Source of the DNA: Branchiostoma floridae
Lineage: Eukaryota; Chordata; Leptocardii; Amphioxiformes; Branchiostomatidae
NCBI RefSeq assembly: GCF_000003815.2
Contig: NC_049983.1
Location: 16,130,403-16,194,402, forward strand
DNA length: 64,000 bases
Direction: 5' to 3'
Each line of letters starts with the position of its first letter. Position 1 is the first letter of the stretch. A program made the translations under genes and the position numbers. Shown here piece after piece: positions 47,601-58,200 of this stretch. Below the pieces are notes generated by a model, which was not told the DNA's origin, did not search any database, and was given only the letters and a program-made list of their open reading frames with translations.

Positions 47601-50600
47601 TTGTCCCCTCCCCAGGAATAAGTTCGAGCAACCCTACGGGAACTGGATGGCGTCAGATCCCAGGGAAACTGAAGCAGGTCGAGGCTAATCCAAGCGGCAG
47701 TCAGGCGTGGGGCGTCAACTCAGCAGACGGCATTTACCAACGTGTCGGCACCGTGTCAACTGGGTTACTAGGTCTGTAGACTTATACTGCTGACAACTTT
47801 CTTTATATTCAACCTGTCACAGCCTTCCAATGATTTGAATAAGTGTGCTCGGTAGTACATTATGAAAGCAAATAAGTTTGGCAATGAAAACGCATTGCCT
47901 TGGCGACGGAGTTACGGTTTGTATGTACTGATGCACATATGTCGTTATTGGCGCGTTTGTTTTGCAGCCAACTTGCTAAATTTCACAATTGATTATCCAT
48001 CAACCTAAGATTTGGTTAGTAAGACTTGGTAGCTCCTCTTCCAAGTTGTACAGCTTTGAATGGTTGCGACATTGTAATTCTCCTTTGTGTACTATTTCTT
48101 TTGTGATGTCTAGGTGCTGCACACAATGTAGCATATTTTGCCTAGTCAAATCAAGCAGGTTTAACCTCCTTGGTCAAATATAATGCTCTTACCTGAAAAA
48201 TGAACACATGGAAATATCAGCAAAAAAACGCAGTAATTTTGATATAAAAAAACGCTTGTTTCACACATCGATGTACATTTTTGAAACATTATCAAGGGTG
48301 ACGAACGCCACCAAACTTTTCAAACTGGACACAAAACCACGCACAAAGGTACAAAAGGTAGCGTGTTTTCTTCTTTATCTGATCCCACCGTGCTAACTGC
48401 TTCAAAATTAGGCCCTGAGATACAAGTTAGGCTGACATATGTCATAAAGTCCTTGACCTAAACCTGGAAGTGATTTCCACAACTCGCAGGTAATTTTCCG
48501 AGGGCCATATTTCAACAATCCTTTATCCCCTGTTTGAAATGTTTACATTGTCATGGCCACCATACTACATACTACAACTCTAGTACGTCTGAAGTCCTAG
48601 GCTTTACTCAATTGTGCACGTCAAAAATCGCCTTGCGAGCGTACAGAAAACACTCCTGTGCACACGTATATATCGGTATGTGCCCTGCGACTGCTTACCC
48701 GTGTAGATAATGGTTCAGTCCCGCGTGATGCAACTACGCACGGGGGGAAAAAATTCCAGAAATTCCTGTACAATACTGGGAATGTTTGCCAATCGGACGC
48801 ATAATATACTGTTAGGCTCGCCCATGAGGTGTCGCCAAAAAGAGTTTAAGGGCGGTGTTGTACTAGTGTACATACTCGCGCATATGTATGTATAGAACAA
48901 TATATATGTATACTGCGCTGAAGAAGATGTTATCAAGTTGGTTGACTTTCAGGCATTTAAGCTGTAAGTGACTGGACTGGATAGATACCAATTTGAGACA
49001 TTTGTCAAAGCTAAATACACACAAAAATACAGTATGCATTTACTTCAGCAGTGGTTTAATTTCTCGATACTAATATAGGAAAAAAAAGGAGTTTTCGCGG
49101 TGTTTGATGTTGAAACGGTTCTATAGTACAGTATGATTACCAAACGCATATTCGTGGTGTTAGGACTTCGCGCCAAGAGTTCACTGTGCACAGTCAAAGT
49201 CAAAGTCACATGTGAAAGCCCCGAAATTGGAATCACCACGAGCATGACAAAATTTACAGTATTGTCCCAGTGGCTAAGAAATTAGCTTTAATTGGTTTTG
49301 TGCCCGAGGAAATAGCGAAAACATCTATTTTTGAGCATGATGGTGAACCAGGGTACTAGCCAGTGTCCGTTCTTCCATCCTTTGATTGTATTTTGCTGCT
49401 GGGAATGGACAAAAAATGTACCCATTCCGTCCTCTTTGACAGACAAAAAACTGCATGTAAAGATATTGATTGAACCAAGTTGGGTCTACCAACAAAATTT
49501 GCCCCTCAATATAAAGGAACTAGTGTTTCAGCGGGTCTAGTTATCCCCTGGCGCCCCCCCCCCCCGGACCGTCGCGCCTTCGACAGGATTTCCATTCAAA
49601 ATCCGGGGGACGGAAAAAATTTCAGCCTAGACTTGGGAAGATAACCAATTGACATACTTTTTTTCATTAACGTTATTCCAGACCCAAACGTTGCAGCTGG
49701 AAGACGTGCATATCAGTCAAGTGTGCACGGGGAAGGTATCCCTGGCCGAGCTGTAGACGGGGGGAGAAGCACTAGCTGGGGACACAACTCCTGCACCCAT
49801 ACAGTGACCGAAAACAACCCATGGTGGTACGTCGACTTGGGAAAGACAGTTACGGTCGACCACGTCGCTATCGTCAACAGGCTGGACTGCTGTGCTGAAA
49901 GGATCACCCCGCTTGACATCCATGTTGGGCAAAGCACTGACGTGGCGAGAAACGCGAGGTGTGGGGACCATCACCGCTTCCCGCCCGGACAGAGCGAGCT
50001 GACTGTCGACTGTGACGGGAAGCGGGGCAGGTACGTTGGGATCAGGCTGCCGGGCAACCAGAGAATCCTGACGCTGTGTGAAGTGGAGGTTTATGCAGGT
50101 AAGATTCATTCATTTTCTACATCGAGATGTGGTAGAATAATCAGCATTTGGACTTATCCTTACGACCTTCATAAATTGCCCAGAGACTGCAACAAGGTAC
50201 ACCTGGGGGTTGTTATATTAGCAAAGAAGCACACCGTGAGCATGACTTGCGCGTTGTCTCCCCTCTTCAGTCCCACAGCTATAGCTACTCGACTGTCTGC
50301 TGCAGACTTTCCGCCATACACCTTCCCAACCACAACGAATCCGTTCACAGCAGCCCCACTCGATGTCAGTTGTGTTTTACATGTTATATCGATGATCACC
50401 TCCGTCTTAATCAATTCGTTTTACTTCCCTCCAGCTCCAAACCGAGCTCTGGGACGACCTGCAGTCCAGTCTAGTGTTGGATGGAGTGGCTTTCCTCCCC
50501 GAGCGGTGGACGGGTGCCGCGACCCAAACTACGACCAACAGTGCTGTACCCACACCCAGGCCCAGACGAACCCCTATTGGTACGTGGATCTAGGTTCCCA

Positions 50601-52596
50601 AAGGCGGGTGCAATGGGTGGTCATTACCAATCGTCAGGACTGCTGCCATGAGCGCCTCAGCCCCTTCACCATCCACGTTGGGAACTCTCCTAACGTCGCG
50701 AGTAACCCACGCTGCGGCGGCCACCACACCATCCCCGCCGGCAAGGACAAGGATGCCATCAACTGTAACGGGATGAGGGGACGATATGTGGGGATCCGAC
50801 TGCCAGGCCACGGCCGTATGCTGACACTGTGCGAAGTAGAAGTCTATGAAGGTATGACGATAAACTAAAAGATTTATTTTTTATTTAGATTTCAGGTCTT
50901 CACGACTTTATTCCGGCCGGTTAGGTTAGAAGCTGAATTTTTGGGGTTTACGGAAAAGGCTGGGCTGTCTACCTGGGCTGGCTATCACGTCAGGCTACTT
51001 GGACCTACGAAAGCCCATTGGGACAAAAGCTGTTTTAGCAGTAGGGGCTGTTTGTGCTCAGCGAAGGATCTGTGTGTTATTATGTGAAAGAGCTGTGTGA
51101 AGTGGCAGTGTGTGAAGGAGCTGTTTGAATCAGTTTGGGTTTGAATCAGTTGATATGCCACCAATCTTGTGCACTTGGGAAGGGCTCTTAACACGACTTT
51201 CCTCCCTTCACTAGGGTAGAGAAAAGAGTACCTAGCTTCGGTAAGGGCCCTCCCTTAGACAGGGCAAAGAACCCACCACACTTACGGAAAAGACTAGGGA
51301 TCCTTCCTTCCTAGTGTAAGTGGTTCAAAACCTTAAGTCCTATGGCCGCACCTGGGGTAATTGCTGTCGTATTGAGGTCACCTGAGTTAGCACCAAATGG
51401 CAGCAGTTCCAGACCCTTGCACTTTTAGCAACGCTTATTTTAAGCTCCTCACAATTCAATTGTTGATCCTAATGTATGGCGCAGAAGCCTGGACCCTGAC
51501 AGCCACTAAAGAACGGCTCCTGGCCGCCTTTGACCAACTAGCCACCAGTCTTAAGACTAATCCAATCAGCCCGATAAGTCGTGTTAATAGCCCTTCCCAA
51601 GGGTACAAGATCGGTGGCATATCAACTGATTTGAACCCAGAACCTCTTGGTTATGTAACACACACAATAGCTTCACACATAGCTTCTTCATTGAGCACAA
51701 ACTGCTACCCCTACTGCTAAAACAGCTTTTGTCCCAATGGGCTTTCGTAGATCCAAGTAGCCTGACGTGATAGCCAGCCCAGGTAGACAGCCCAGGTAGA
51801 CAGCCCAGCCTTTTCCGTAAACCCGAATTTTTGCACTTTCGAGCGGAGTCCCGTGAGACCATAGGCGGCTACCGGGCTATTTGGGGGCTTGGGCGGGGCC
51901 CCGGTTAGTTTTAAGTCGGACTTAAAATCAACCAGACAGAGGCCCGGTTTTGTTGTTGTTGCAGGTAGTGGATACAAGAAGAGGACGTCTGATGTACGAG
52001 GCATTGAGGGTCAGGGCTGTGGAGAACATGAGGTTAGACTCTTCCCATCATATTCCTTTGCAACGAAATGTTAAAAGGCGAGATTAATATTGTTTTAAGT
52101 ATTGATGTATATACATACTATAGGAAGGAGACGCCTGGGTGGCTGATGAGGATAAACACAACTGCATCTGTGACCTGAACGAAGCGGTGTGCACCAAGGT
52201 GGACTGTGGGGAGAATGGTGAACAGGATCCCATCAAGGACGAAGATGGAATGTGGTCCTGCCCCGAGATTCCAGATGTCACGAGTGAGGAGGAATTAGGT
52301 AATGTGTCAACTCTAACCTCGCCAAATATTCCAAACCTGCAAGGTGTCACTGTTACAGTGTCAGTATATCTATCTCTGTCCATCAATCTATCTTTATGAA
52401 TCTAATAGATATACTAGTGTCTCTCTATAATCTCTCTTCTTCTATCCCTCTCCATCTCTCAGTCGTCTACAAGACTACTCGTGTTGTACTTTTTTTTCTC
52501 TGTCAAGAGTGTTGAAAGTAAAAGTTGATCTCTTTTGCAGAGCCGGAGATACCGGACGAAACCGGGAGGGCCATGGTGGGCGAACTCCCGGCCTAA
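35667..52596 (+). CDS. Lectin gene B: secreted tectonin-propeller + double F-type lectin chimera
   Basis: Fourteen predicted exons: 35667-35727, 36000-36098, 36329-36430, 37077-37181, 38234-38305, 41998-42225, 45612-45767, 46427-46657, 47616-47771, 49682-50098, 50435-50851, 51965-52032, 52124-52298, 52541-52596; 2343 nt, 780 residues, no stop, all GT/AG. Layout: signal peptide 1-20; two acidic exon pairs (to 146) with helical-looking ends ([15 protein letters not shown]); six tectonin repeats (147-404; motif W.xIxGxLKxVS...VWGVNxNDDIYxRxG); F-type lectin 1 (404-543) and 2 (543-682), both with the H-x26-R-x-D-C-C-x2-R fucose triad; Cys-rich VWC-like tail. Tachylectin-1-type propellers bind bacterial glycans and F-type domains bind fucose, so a secreted defence lectin is inferred. 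I do not recognise a named gene with this architecture. Confidence 0.88.
36705..36995 (-). mobile_element. LINE 3' end fragment, reverse orientation, gene B intron 3
   Basis: The left border CTTTATTTATTTATTTATTG is the reverse of an AAAT tail. It is followed by ATAGGGCCGTCCCTTCAG and an A-rich body (CATAAACAATAG, AACATAAATAAAC). No ORF. Gene A lacks it. Confidence 0.6.
38745..38822 (+). repeat. Dispersed 75-bp repeat, copy 1
   Basis: GTTTTCGCGGTGTTTGATG, TTGAAAC-GTTCTATAGTAC and AGTATGATTACC are nearly identical to 49088-49150. Both copies lie in introns of gene B, before and after the tectonin exons. Confidence 0.8.
40286..40455. mobile_element. 170-bp fold-back MITE
   Basis: The ends GTTAATGCCCCGCC and GGCGGGGCATTAAC, then TATATGGTGAGATAATCCCT and AGGGATTATCTCACCATATA, pair over most of the length. 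Gene B intron 5. No ORF. The target duplication is unclear (TTATTA-type flanks). Confidence 0.88.
41080..41210. repeat. Tandem array of near-palindromes
   Basis: CACTGTTGACAGGACGATCC then TGTCAACA, itself nearly self-complementary, starts at 41104 and 41140. A third copy starts at about 41181, and a half copy TCCTGTCAACAGTG lies at 41080. Unit spacing is about 36-41 bp with short different spacers. It can form three adjacent hairpins or one larger cruciform. Confidence 0.9.
41300..41900 (+). repeat. Degenerate tandem repeat, roughly 120-bp period
   Basis: AGTCCATTCTTGCACGGAGG recurs in variants near 41313, 41433, 41563 and 41790. Each is followed by a T-run and ATTTTTGGACT wording. The array ends about 100 bp before the first tectonin exon of gene B. 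Confidence 0.75.
42521..45416. mobile_element. 2.9-kb non-autonomous hAT-type transposon
   Basis: The ends CAGCGTTCCCGCCAGG (42521-42536) and CCTGGCGGGAACGCTG (45401-45416) are perfect 16-bp inverted repeats. The 8-bp duplication CTACTTAG flanks both sides (42513-42520, 45417-45424). Subterminal GCGTCCAAA words occur near both ends. The interior contains GC-rich palindromic GAGCGCC words and no frame resembling a transposase, so it depends on enzyme made elsewhere. It lies in gene B intron 6, between tectonin exons. Confidence 0.93.
45863..46070 (+). mobile_element. tRNA-derived SINE
   Basis: The head GGCCTCGTGGCGTAACGGCA (A box) and GGTCCCGGGTCCAGTCC (B box) are spaced as in a tRNA. The body CTTGAGAAAGGCACTTTACA, then TTTCCTCACTTTAGCTCTAC, is shared in part with the copies near 56820 and 51160. 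Gene B intron 7. Confidence 0.75.
47112..47248. mobile_element. Fold-back MITE, 137 bp
   Basis: AATACAACACGGGGTATTCC and GGAATACCCCGTGTTGTATT are perfect ends. Inside, GCGGGTCGGATCG pairs with CGATCCGACCCGC. Gene B intron 8. The flanks do not show an obvious duplication, and a wider element up to about 47535 is possible because TATATCATGCC is answered by GGTATGATATA. Confidence 0.85.
49079..49150 (+). repeat. Dispersed 75-bp repeat, copy 2
   Basis: Partner of 38745-38822, same orientation, with a few mismatches. Confidence 0.8.
50943..51823. mobile_element. Large fold-back element containing SINE pieces
   Basis: GGGGTTTACGGAAAAGGCTG at the left is answered by CAGCCTTTTCCGTAAACCC at the right. 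The arms extend about 120-150 bp (ACCTGGGCTGGCTATCACGT, CATTGGGACAAAAGC, TAGCAGTAGGGG) with their complements at about 51690-51823. Between the arms lie SINE body words (TTGGGAAGGGCTCTTAACAC) on the plus strand and a tRNA-like B box (GGTTCTGGGTTCAAATC) on the minus strand near 51640. Gene B intron 11; gene A lacks it. Confidence 0.85.
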
Positions 52597-53205
52597 CAGG
52601 TAGGCATGTCATTAAACTTGCAATCAGCCTACGGGCACGGACTTGCAAATAAACTTTCTTCCATTAAATAGAGTTAAGGTTGTATAGTTATTTGTGTGTT
52701 CCTTCAACATCGCAATCTTGAAATTAAGTAAACAGTCGTGCGATGCAAAACATTGAAACTTTTATCTAATAAGAAATAGTCTAAAGATTCAAAACTGTCT
52801 GTGGGATGCGCACTATAATCGATAATCATCATCATCTGCCGGTGATTGATTCCCAATTCATTTTTATCATTCCGTTATATGGTGATTCCAGAGTCCCGCT
52901 TGTTATGTTGTTTCACGCTGTGCGCTATGGGCATGGCATTAAGAATAAGCCCGATCCAGTTAAGCTCATGTACATGTAGAAGCTAATCTTTCAATCTAGT
53001 AAATATAAATCATGAGCTTATATGACAAACCTGCAGCCAAATATTAACTATGATTATGATATAATCATACAACCCAAGGTTCCGACGGGGAAGCTAGATC
53101 AAGTATTTACTTATGATACTTTGTATGTAAATAACTAAATTGTAATCATGTCAACGTCCATTCATCTAACTCATCTAATTCTGCATGTTGCACTCTGTAT
53201 TTCAG

Positions 53206-53250
53206 GACGGAGTCGCCGAGAACTACTCCCGTCTGCAGCGGCCGCTGTAA
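53206..53250 (+). other. 3' UTR exon of lectin gene B
   Basis: It follows the acceptor TATTTCAG and matches 24986 onwards in gene A. The TAA stop at 52594-52596 precedes a CAG|GTAGGC donor, so the last junction lies only three bases after the stop. The right end is not defined. Confidence 0.55.
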
Positions 53251-54524
53251 GATGAGGACCCGTCAAACGGACGTCGACTAGCTCGGTGTGCCTTGCGTGT
53301 GTTTGCATCGCAGATAAAATAGTCCTAACAAAAAATTGCAGATTCATGCTTCTAAACCTTTTCAATGCATATGAAATCTGATAAAACAGCAATGGAGTGT
53401 GTAATTAGAAGTACAAACTTTTAAGGTAAGTTGGTGGAGAACTAAGAGTTAATTAGCCCAGATCCGCTACAAGTTTTAGTCTACAGTGTTCCTATTTAGA
53501 TATTTTTGTTCAAGACTCTGTCATATTAGTCTGGTCGAGAACTAAGAGTTTAGCCCAGATCAGCTACAAACTTAAGTCAGCAGAGTTTGCATTTAGACAT
53601 TTCTGTTCAAGAATTCTGTTCTATTAGTCTGGTTGAAAACTAAGATTTTAGCCCAGATACGTGTCATATAGCACCGGAACAACCCTTCGATCACTAAACC
53701 AATATTTTACTGCCTATCAATCAAATATTTGTATGCAAAGATGGCGTGTTATCCAATATAGGATTCCAATTTATTGTCAATTTGAGCTAGTGAAAAGTAA
53801 AACAAAGTCAACATGATATGGCGTATTTTTCACTCACAGCTTTAGTTTAATCACAGCATCTTCATGTGATTTGCGATCGGACAACACCAACGGAAAATAT
53901 TTGAGATTCACGCTTATTCTACGGTTGTGATTTTAATGATTTTACATAATCACTCTCTATACCTGCTACATTGTACTTATATAGTATCCATTCCAGAAAT
54001 TAATGCATGAGTTGTAATTGACGAGTGAAAAAACATCATGTGAGGTGTAGAAACCATACAAGGATGTGGAAGGAGGATGTTTAACACCAGGGAGAAAATT
54101 GTCGATGTGACTTGCCGTTAGATAAGAAGTAAATGATCAGTATCATGATTGTGCGTAGCTGATGTTACGTACCTACACGTTGATTTAGGATGATGAGATG
54201 TTACAAGTAAAATTTAGAAACAATTGATAAGGAAATTCCAATATCAGAATGAAACTTTGCTGTATTTCAACATATCAATATATATTCAAGATGGTGGCAA
54301 TAAATCTGCAATTTCAGGACTGCAAATGATCGTTGTCCGTGTGGTTTGTTATGTTAAGTTAATTGATATATGTCATCCATATAATCAAATCAGCATGGCC
54401 TTAGACAGAAAAAAAGACAAATTTTGATGGTCATGTGAATGCAAATACAACACTACACATCCATGGTTACATTGCCTTTCTGTCCTGTTCTATATCTACA
54501 CACAGGCAATATGCGGGAGTAGTT

Positions 54525-54690
54525 GGTTTAAGTCTTGTTTACATGTAAGCTGTGTCGTTGTAATATTTGGTTTGTCCCTTGCAAGCCTCCTCCCTGATGA
54601 CTTCAATGAAAGCTACCCCCAGGCCAGTTTGACTTATCATGAATAAAGGAAGCTTCAAACAAACAAACAAACAAACAAACAAACAGTCTT
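54525..54690 (+). mobile_element. LINE 3' end with (CAAA)n tail
   Basis: TTGCAAGCCTCCTCCCTGAT, ACTTATCATGAATAAAGGAA and a run of AAACAAACAAAC up to about 54686. It lies at the right edge of duplicated block B. Confidence 0.65.
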
Positions 54691-55225
54691 CCAATACATC
54701 TCACCTCTTCTAGAAATATTTTTATACTCCGATCAATAGTGGTACATCGTTACAGTATGAAAATGTAAAACACACACATTCTATTCAATTTAGCACGTAG
54801 GTACATTTTTGTACATTATGATATGCTACATTGCATTACACTACGTCATACTTTAGCTTACCTTTACATTGCATGATATGAAAGTATAAATCAAGCAAAC
54901 TATGAATGTAAAGCTGAGAATTGAAGGATCCATGAAAACTTTCATCATGCAAATCACTACCAAATCTAGCACAGCAGCAGTCATTATCATCTGAATAATT
55001 ATCATCCACAGGTGACAGTTAACCGGAGGTAAATTTCTCCTCGTTGTGTATGAAGAAAAAATCTCTGAATGTCTAAATAACTCTATCAAAGTGTCATTTC
55101 TTGCCCCGCATATGTTCTGGAATATTAGAAGTGATAAAAAAAACTCCAATTGTGTTTTATTACTTAACATTTAATTTGCTAGGCTAAAATCTAGATTTGA
55201 AATCAAATTTAGTTGCTCCCGACGA

Positions 55226-58200
55226 TTATCGTCTGGTGACTTTGGTATTAGCGGTGAGCCTACAGTCATGACCAGCTGACCGGGACACGTCAATCAGGAT
55301 CTCGTCCCCATCCTTTACGTCATACCTGTGGAGACAACAACCAATGGCAGCACGTCAGTCGTGGTCTCGTTCCAATCTTTCAAGTGTTGAAAGGACAGCA
55401 AATATGGCAAGTGGTGTTCTCGTCTCGGAATGACAATGCATTTGTTTGGTTTGTTAGACTTAAATTTGGGAGTAAATGGCTTCGAAGGCCGACTGACTAG
55501 ACAAGCGGACACGATTGATAGGTTATTCTCCAAGCACAGGTTGGGTCGCGGAGATAGCAGTGGTCGGAAATTTTACTGGCTCACTTCTCGTGAGGGAAAA
55601 TATTGAAAGGTCAATGGTTTGATTATTGGCAGACACAGAGGATAACAACCCGCCGCCCCTACCCCATCCTAAATCTAATTACTATTACCATTTAATTCTA
55701 GAGCTGATTATAATGTACGCGTCAAGAGGGAAGCTTCGTTAGATGTCAAAATGTTGGGGCATTACGTGTCTTAAGGGGGAGACCAATAACTGCTCGGAGC
55801 CGAAGGAGTGGGTGATTAGTTGTTGAGACAGAGCACAACTCGATGTGAATGACGGTTGATCGAGGGTATCATTATTGAGAGGAAGGGACCATACAATGTT
55901 GATAGGGACGGACCATTACCTGCTCAGAGGGAGGGAGTCTAGGAAGAGTTCCTGCATCTCAGAGGTGCCGTCCTCCCAGCTGTTCTTGGCGACATGGTAC
56001 AGCCGGACCCAGCTGTGGAGGAGAGGTAAAAAATGTGTTAAACTTTGTGGGTGACCCCCATAGTTTTATGCCAATAGCTATACTACGGGCCCAGCTGTGG
56101 TGAAGAGGTTCATAATGTGTTTGTAAGTGCCGTCCATGGTTTTTAACTCCGATGGTTTTACAACACTATGTATGCACGTGCCCACTGCATGTGTCATAAG
56201 TATGAGTTAAAGATCCTCCCCAAGATGTATATGGTTTCATAACGCCTGGTCCACCACTAGTGTAACGTGAGCGCAAACATTTGAAACACCCCACACGAAG
56301 ACCGTACTCACGGTGGGTACTGCTTGACCAGGCGCGCGCAGTAGTTCTTGAGTTTGCCGATGGTTTCGTTGGTGCGGAGCGTGGCCTCCTCCACAGTCCT
56401 GCCGCCGTACACCAGCCGGACCTCCGCCCAGGCGTGGAAACCCCGCCGGATGTCCACCTGCCTCACCGGACTCAGCTCGCCTGGGAACAGATAGAGGGGG
56501 AGAACTTGACGGTGGCATACGGTAGCATAAGATAGTACCAAAAGCTGCCAGAGGAGTGAACTCGGCCAACGAGTGTGTTTTGCTACCGGCTGATGACTCC
56601 CTTTGGCCAGCTATACTTCTTAGCCAGCTTTAATACTATCTTAATAAGTTATGCCGCTGGTAAATCTGCCTGGAGATTAGGTGAACGTAAGATATGAAAT
56701 GTTTCCTTCTATAAAAAAAGAAAGAAGGTGTCAAGGACCTAGGTGGTCTTGTAGTTAGGGTTATTGACTTAGAATCTTAAGGTCCGGTGTTAGAATCCTC
56801 AGCAGGTCCTTAAATGTTGTGTTCTTGGGAAATGCAAGCACTTAACACAAATTTCCAACGCTCGACGCAGGTGAAAACGAGTATACCTAAGCAATAGCTA
56901 GGGGCATCCTTGGAAAATAAAGCTGGGGGTCCCGTGTTTGAGGAGAGCCACGCCTCGAGCACGATAAAGAACCCAATACGTTTGAAAAGAGAGGGGATCT
57001 ACAAAATATTTCAGCATTGAGAAGATGTAGATTTTGAGGCAACAAACTATTGCCTGGTACCCATTCATTCGTAGCTGAGTCGAGTTTCTTTCATCTTTTT
57101 GCGAAGAGGACGAAAGAGACCAGTTAGCTACGATAGAGAATAATACCAGGCTAACGAACTTGACGTCTTACCATGCTTTTCCTTCAGCAACCGGTAGGTG
57201 GCGGGTTTGTCGTCCTTGTCTGCAAAGTGGCGCAGGAAGAATCGCTCAGCTTTCTCCCGCTCGTTGTCGGCCACGCGACTGCCGTTCAACTTGGTGATGC
57301 TGGGCAGACTGCGGAAACAGTGGGGAGGGTGTGAGGACTGAGGGCTTCTTTCATTTGATAATTCAACAACCGTTGTAGCTAATGTAGGTATACGTCGATA
57401 AAGGTTAGATGATCCAGGTAATAATATACGCCAAAAAGCAGTTACTCAAGCAACTGGATATCGATTTTGGGGAAAAAAAACATTATCCGGTTACCTGATT
57501 TTCCAAAATGATATCCAGTTGCTTGAGTGACTTCTTTTTGGTGTTGTCGTAGGTATAGGTTTTCAGTACACAAAGTAAAACGATACAGATTCATAGGCTC
57601 GTCAATGTTGGTCACCTATCCTTCAAAGAACGACTGTCGAAGGTACAGGTTTTTAATACATGAATCCATATATAAAAAACGACTTTTTGTTGGTTGTGCC
57701 CTTCACACATTGGGCGCCGCCATAGTCAATAAGTCGGCAATCGTAGATCCCACCAGATGACTCAACTCTGACCGTTCCGACAGCTATACGCTGAGAAAAC
57801 TTGACTCTTGCTCATACCTTGCAATGAAAAGTTGTCTCCTGTCCTCTGGGCTGGCGTCGTTAAGCAGTGGAATTCCCTGAGCGGACAAAAAACAATGTAA
57901 GGAACAAATACAACAAGTACAAAACATTAATCATGAAAATGAGGACACACACGCACGCACGTACACACGCATACACACACACAATAACGCACACACACAC
58001 ACACACACACGACAGACATGTACCTCGGAAAAAGAAAGTCACCTGTATTCTGAGTGTGTCCAACTTCGCGAAGTTCCGTAACCCCTCCAGGTCCCTCCAG
58101 CCGCTTACGGACGTGTCACTCACAGACAGGGACTTCAGCTGGGCGAACGGCGTCAGGTGGACGTGGTCGACTGGGCGCGTCTGAGATGACACACCGCCAT

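Noticed and set aside
57050-57156. Possible MITE with GCCTGGTA / TACCAGGC ends in TBCEL intron 7
   Set aside because: The arms pair only in part and no target duplication is visible, so it was not listed as an element.
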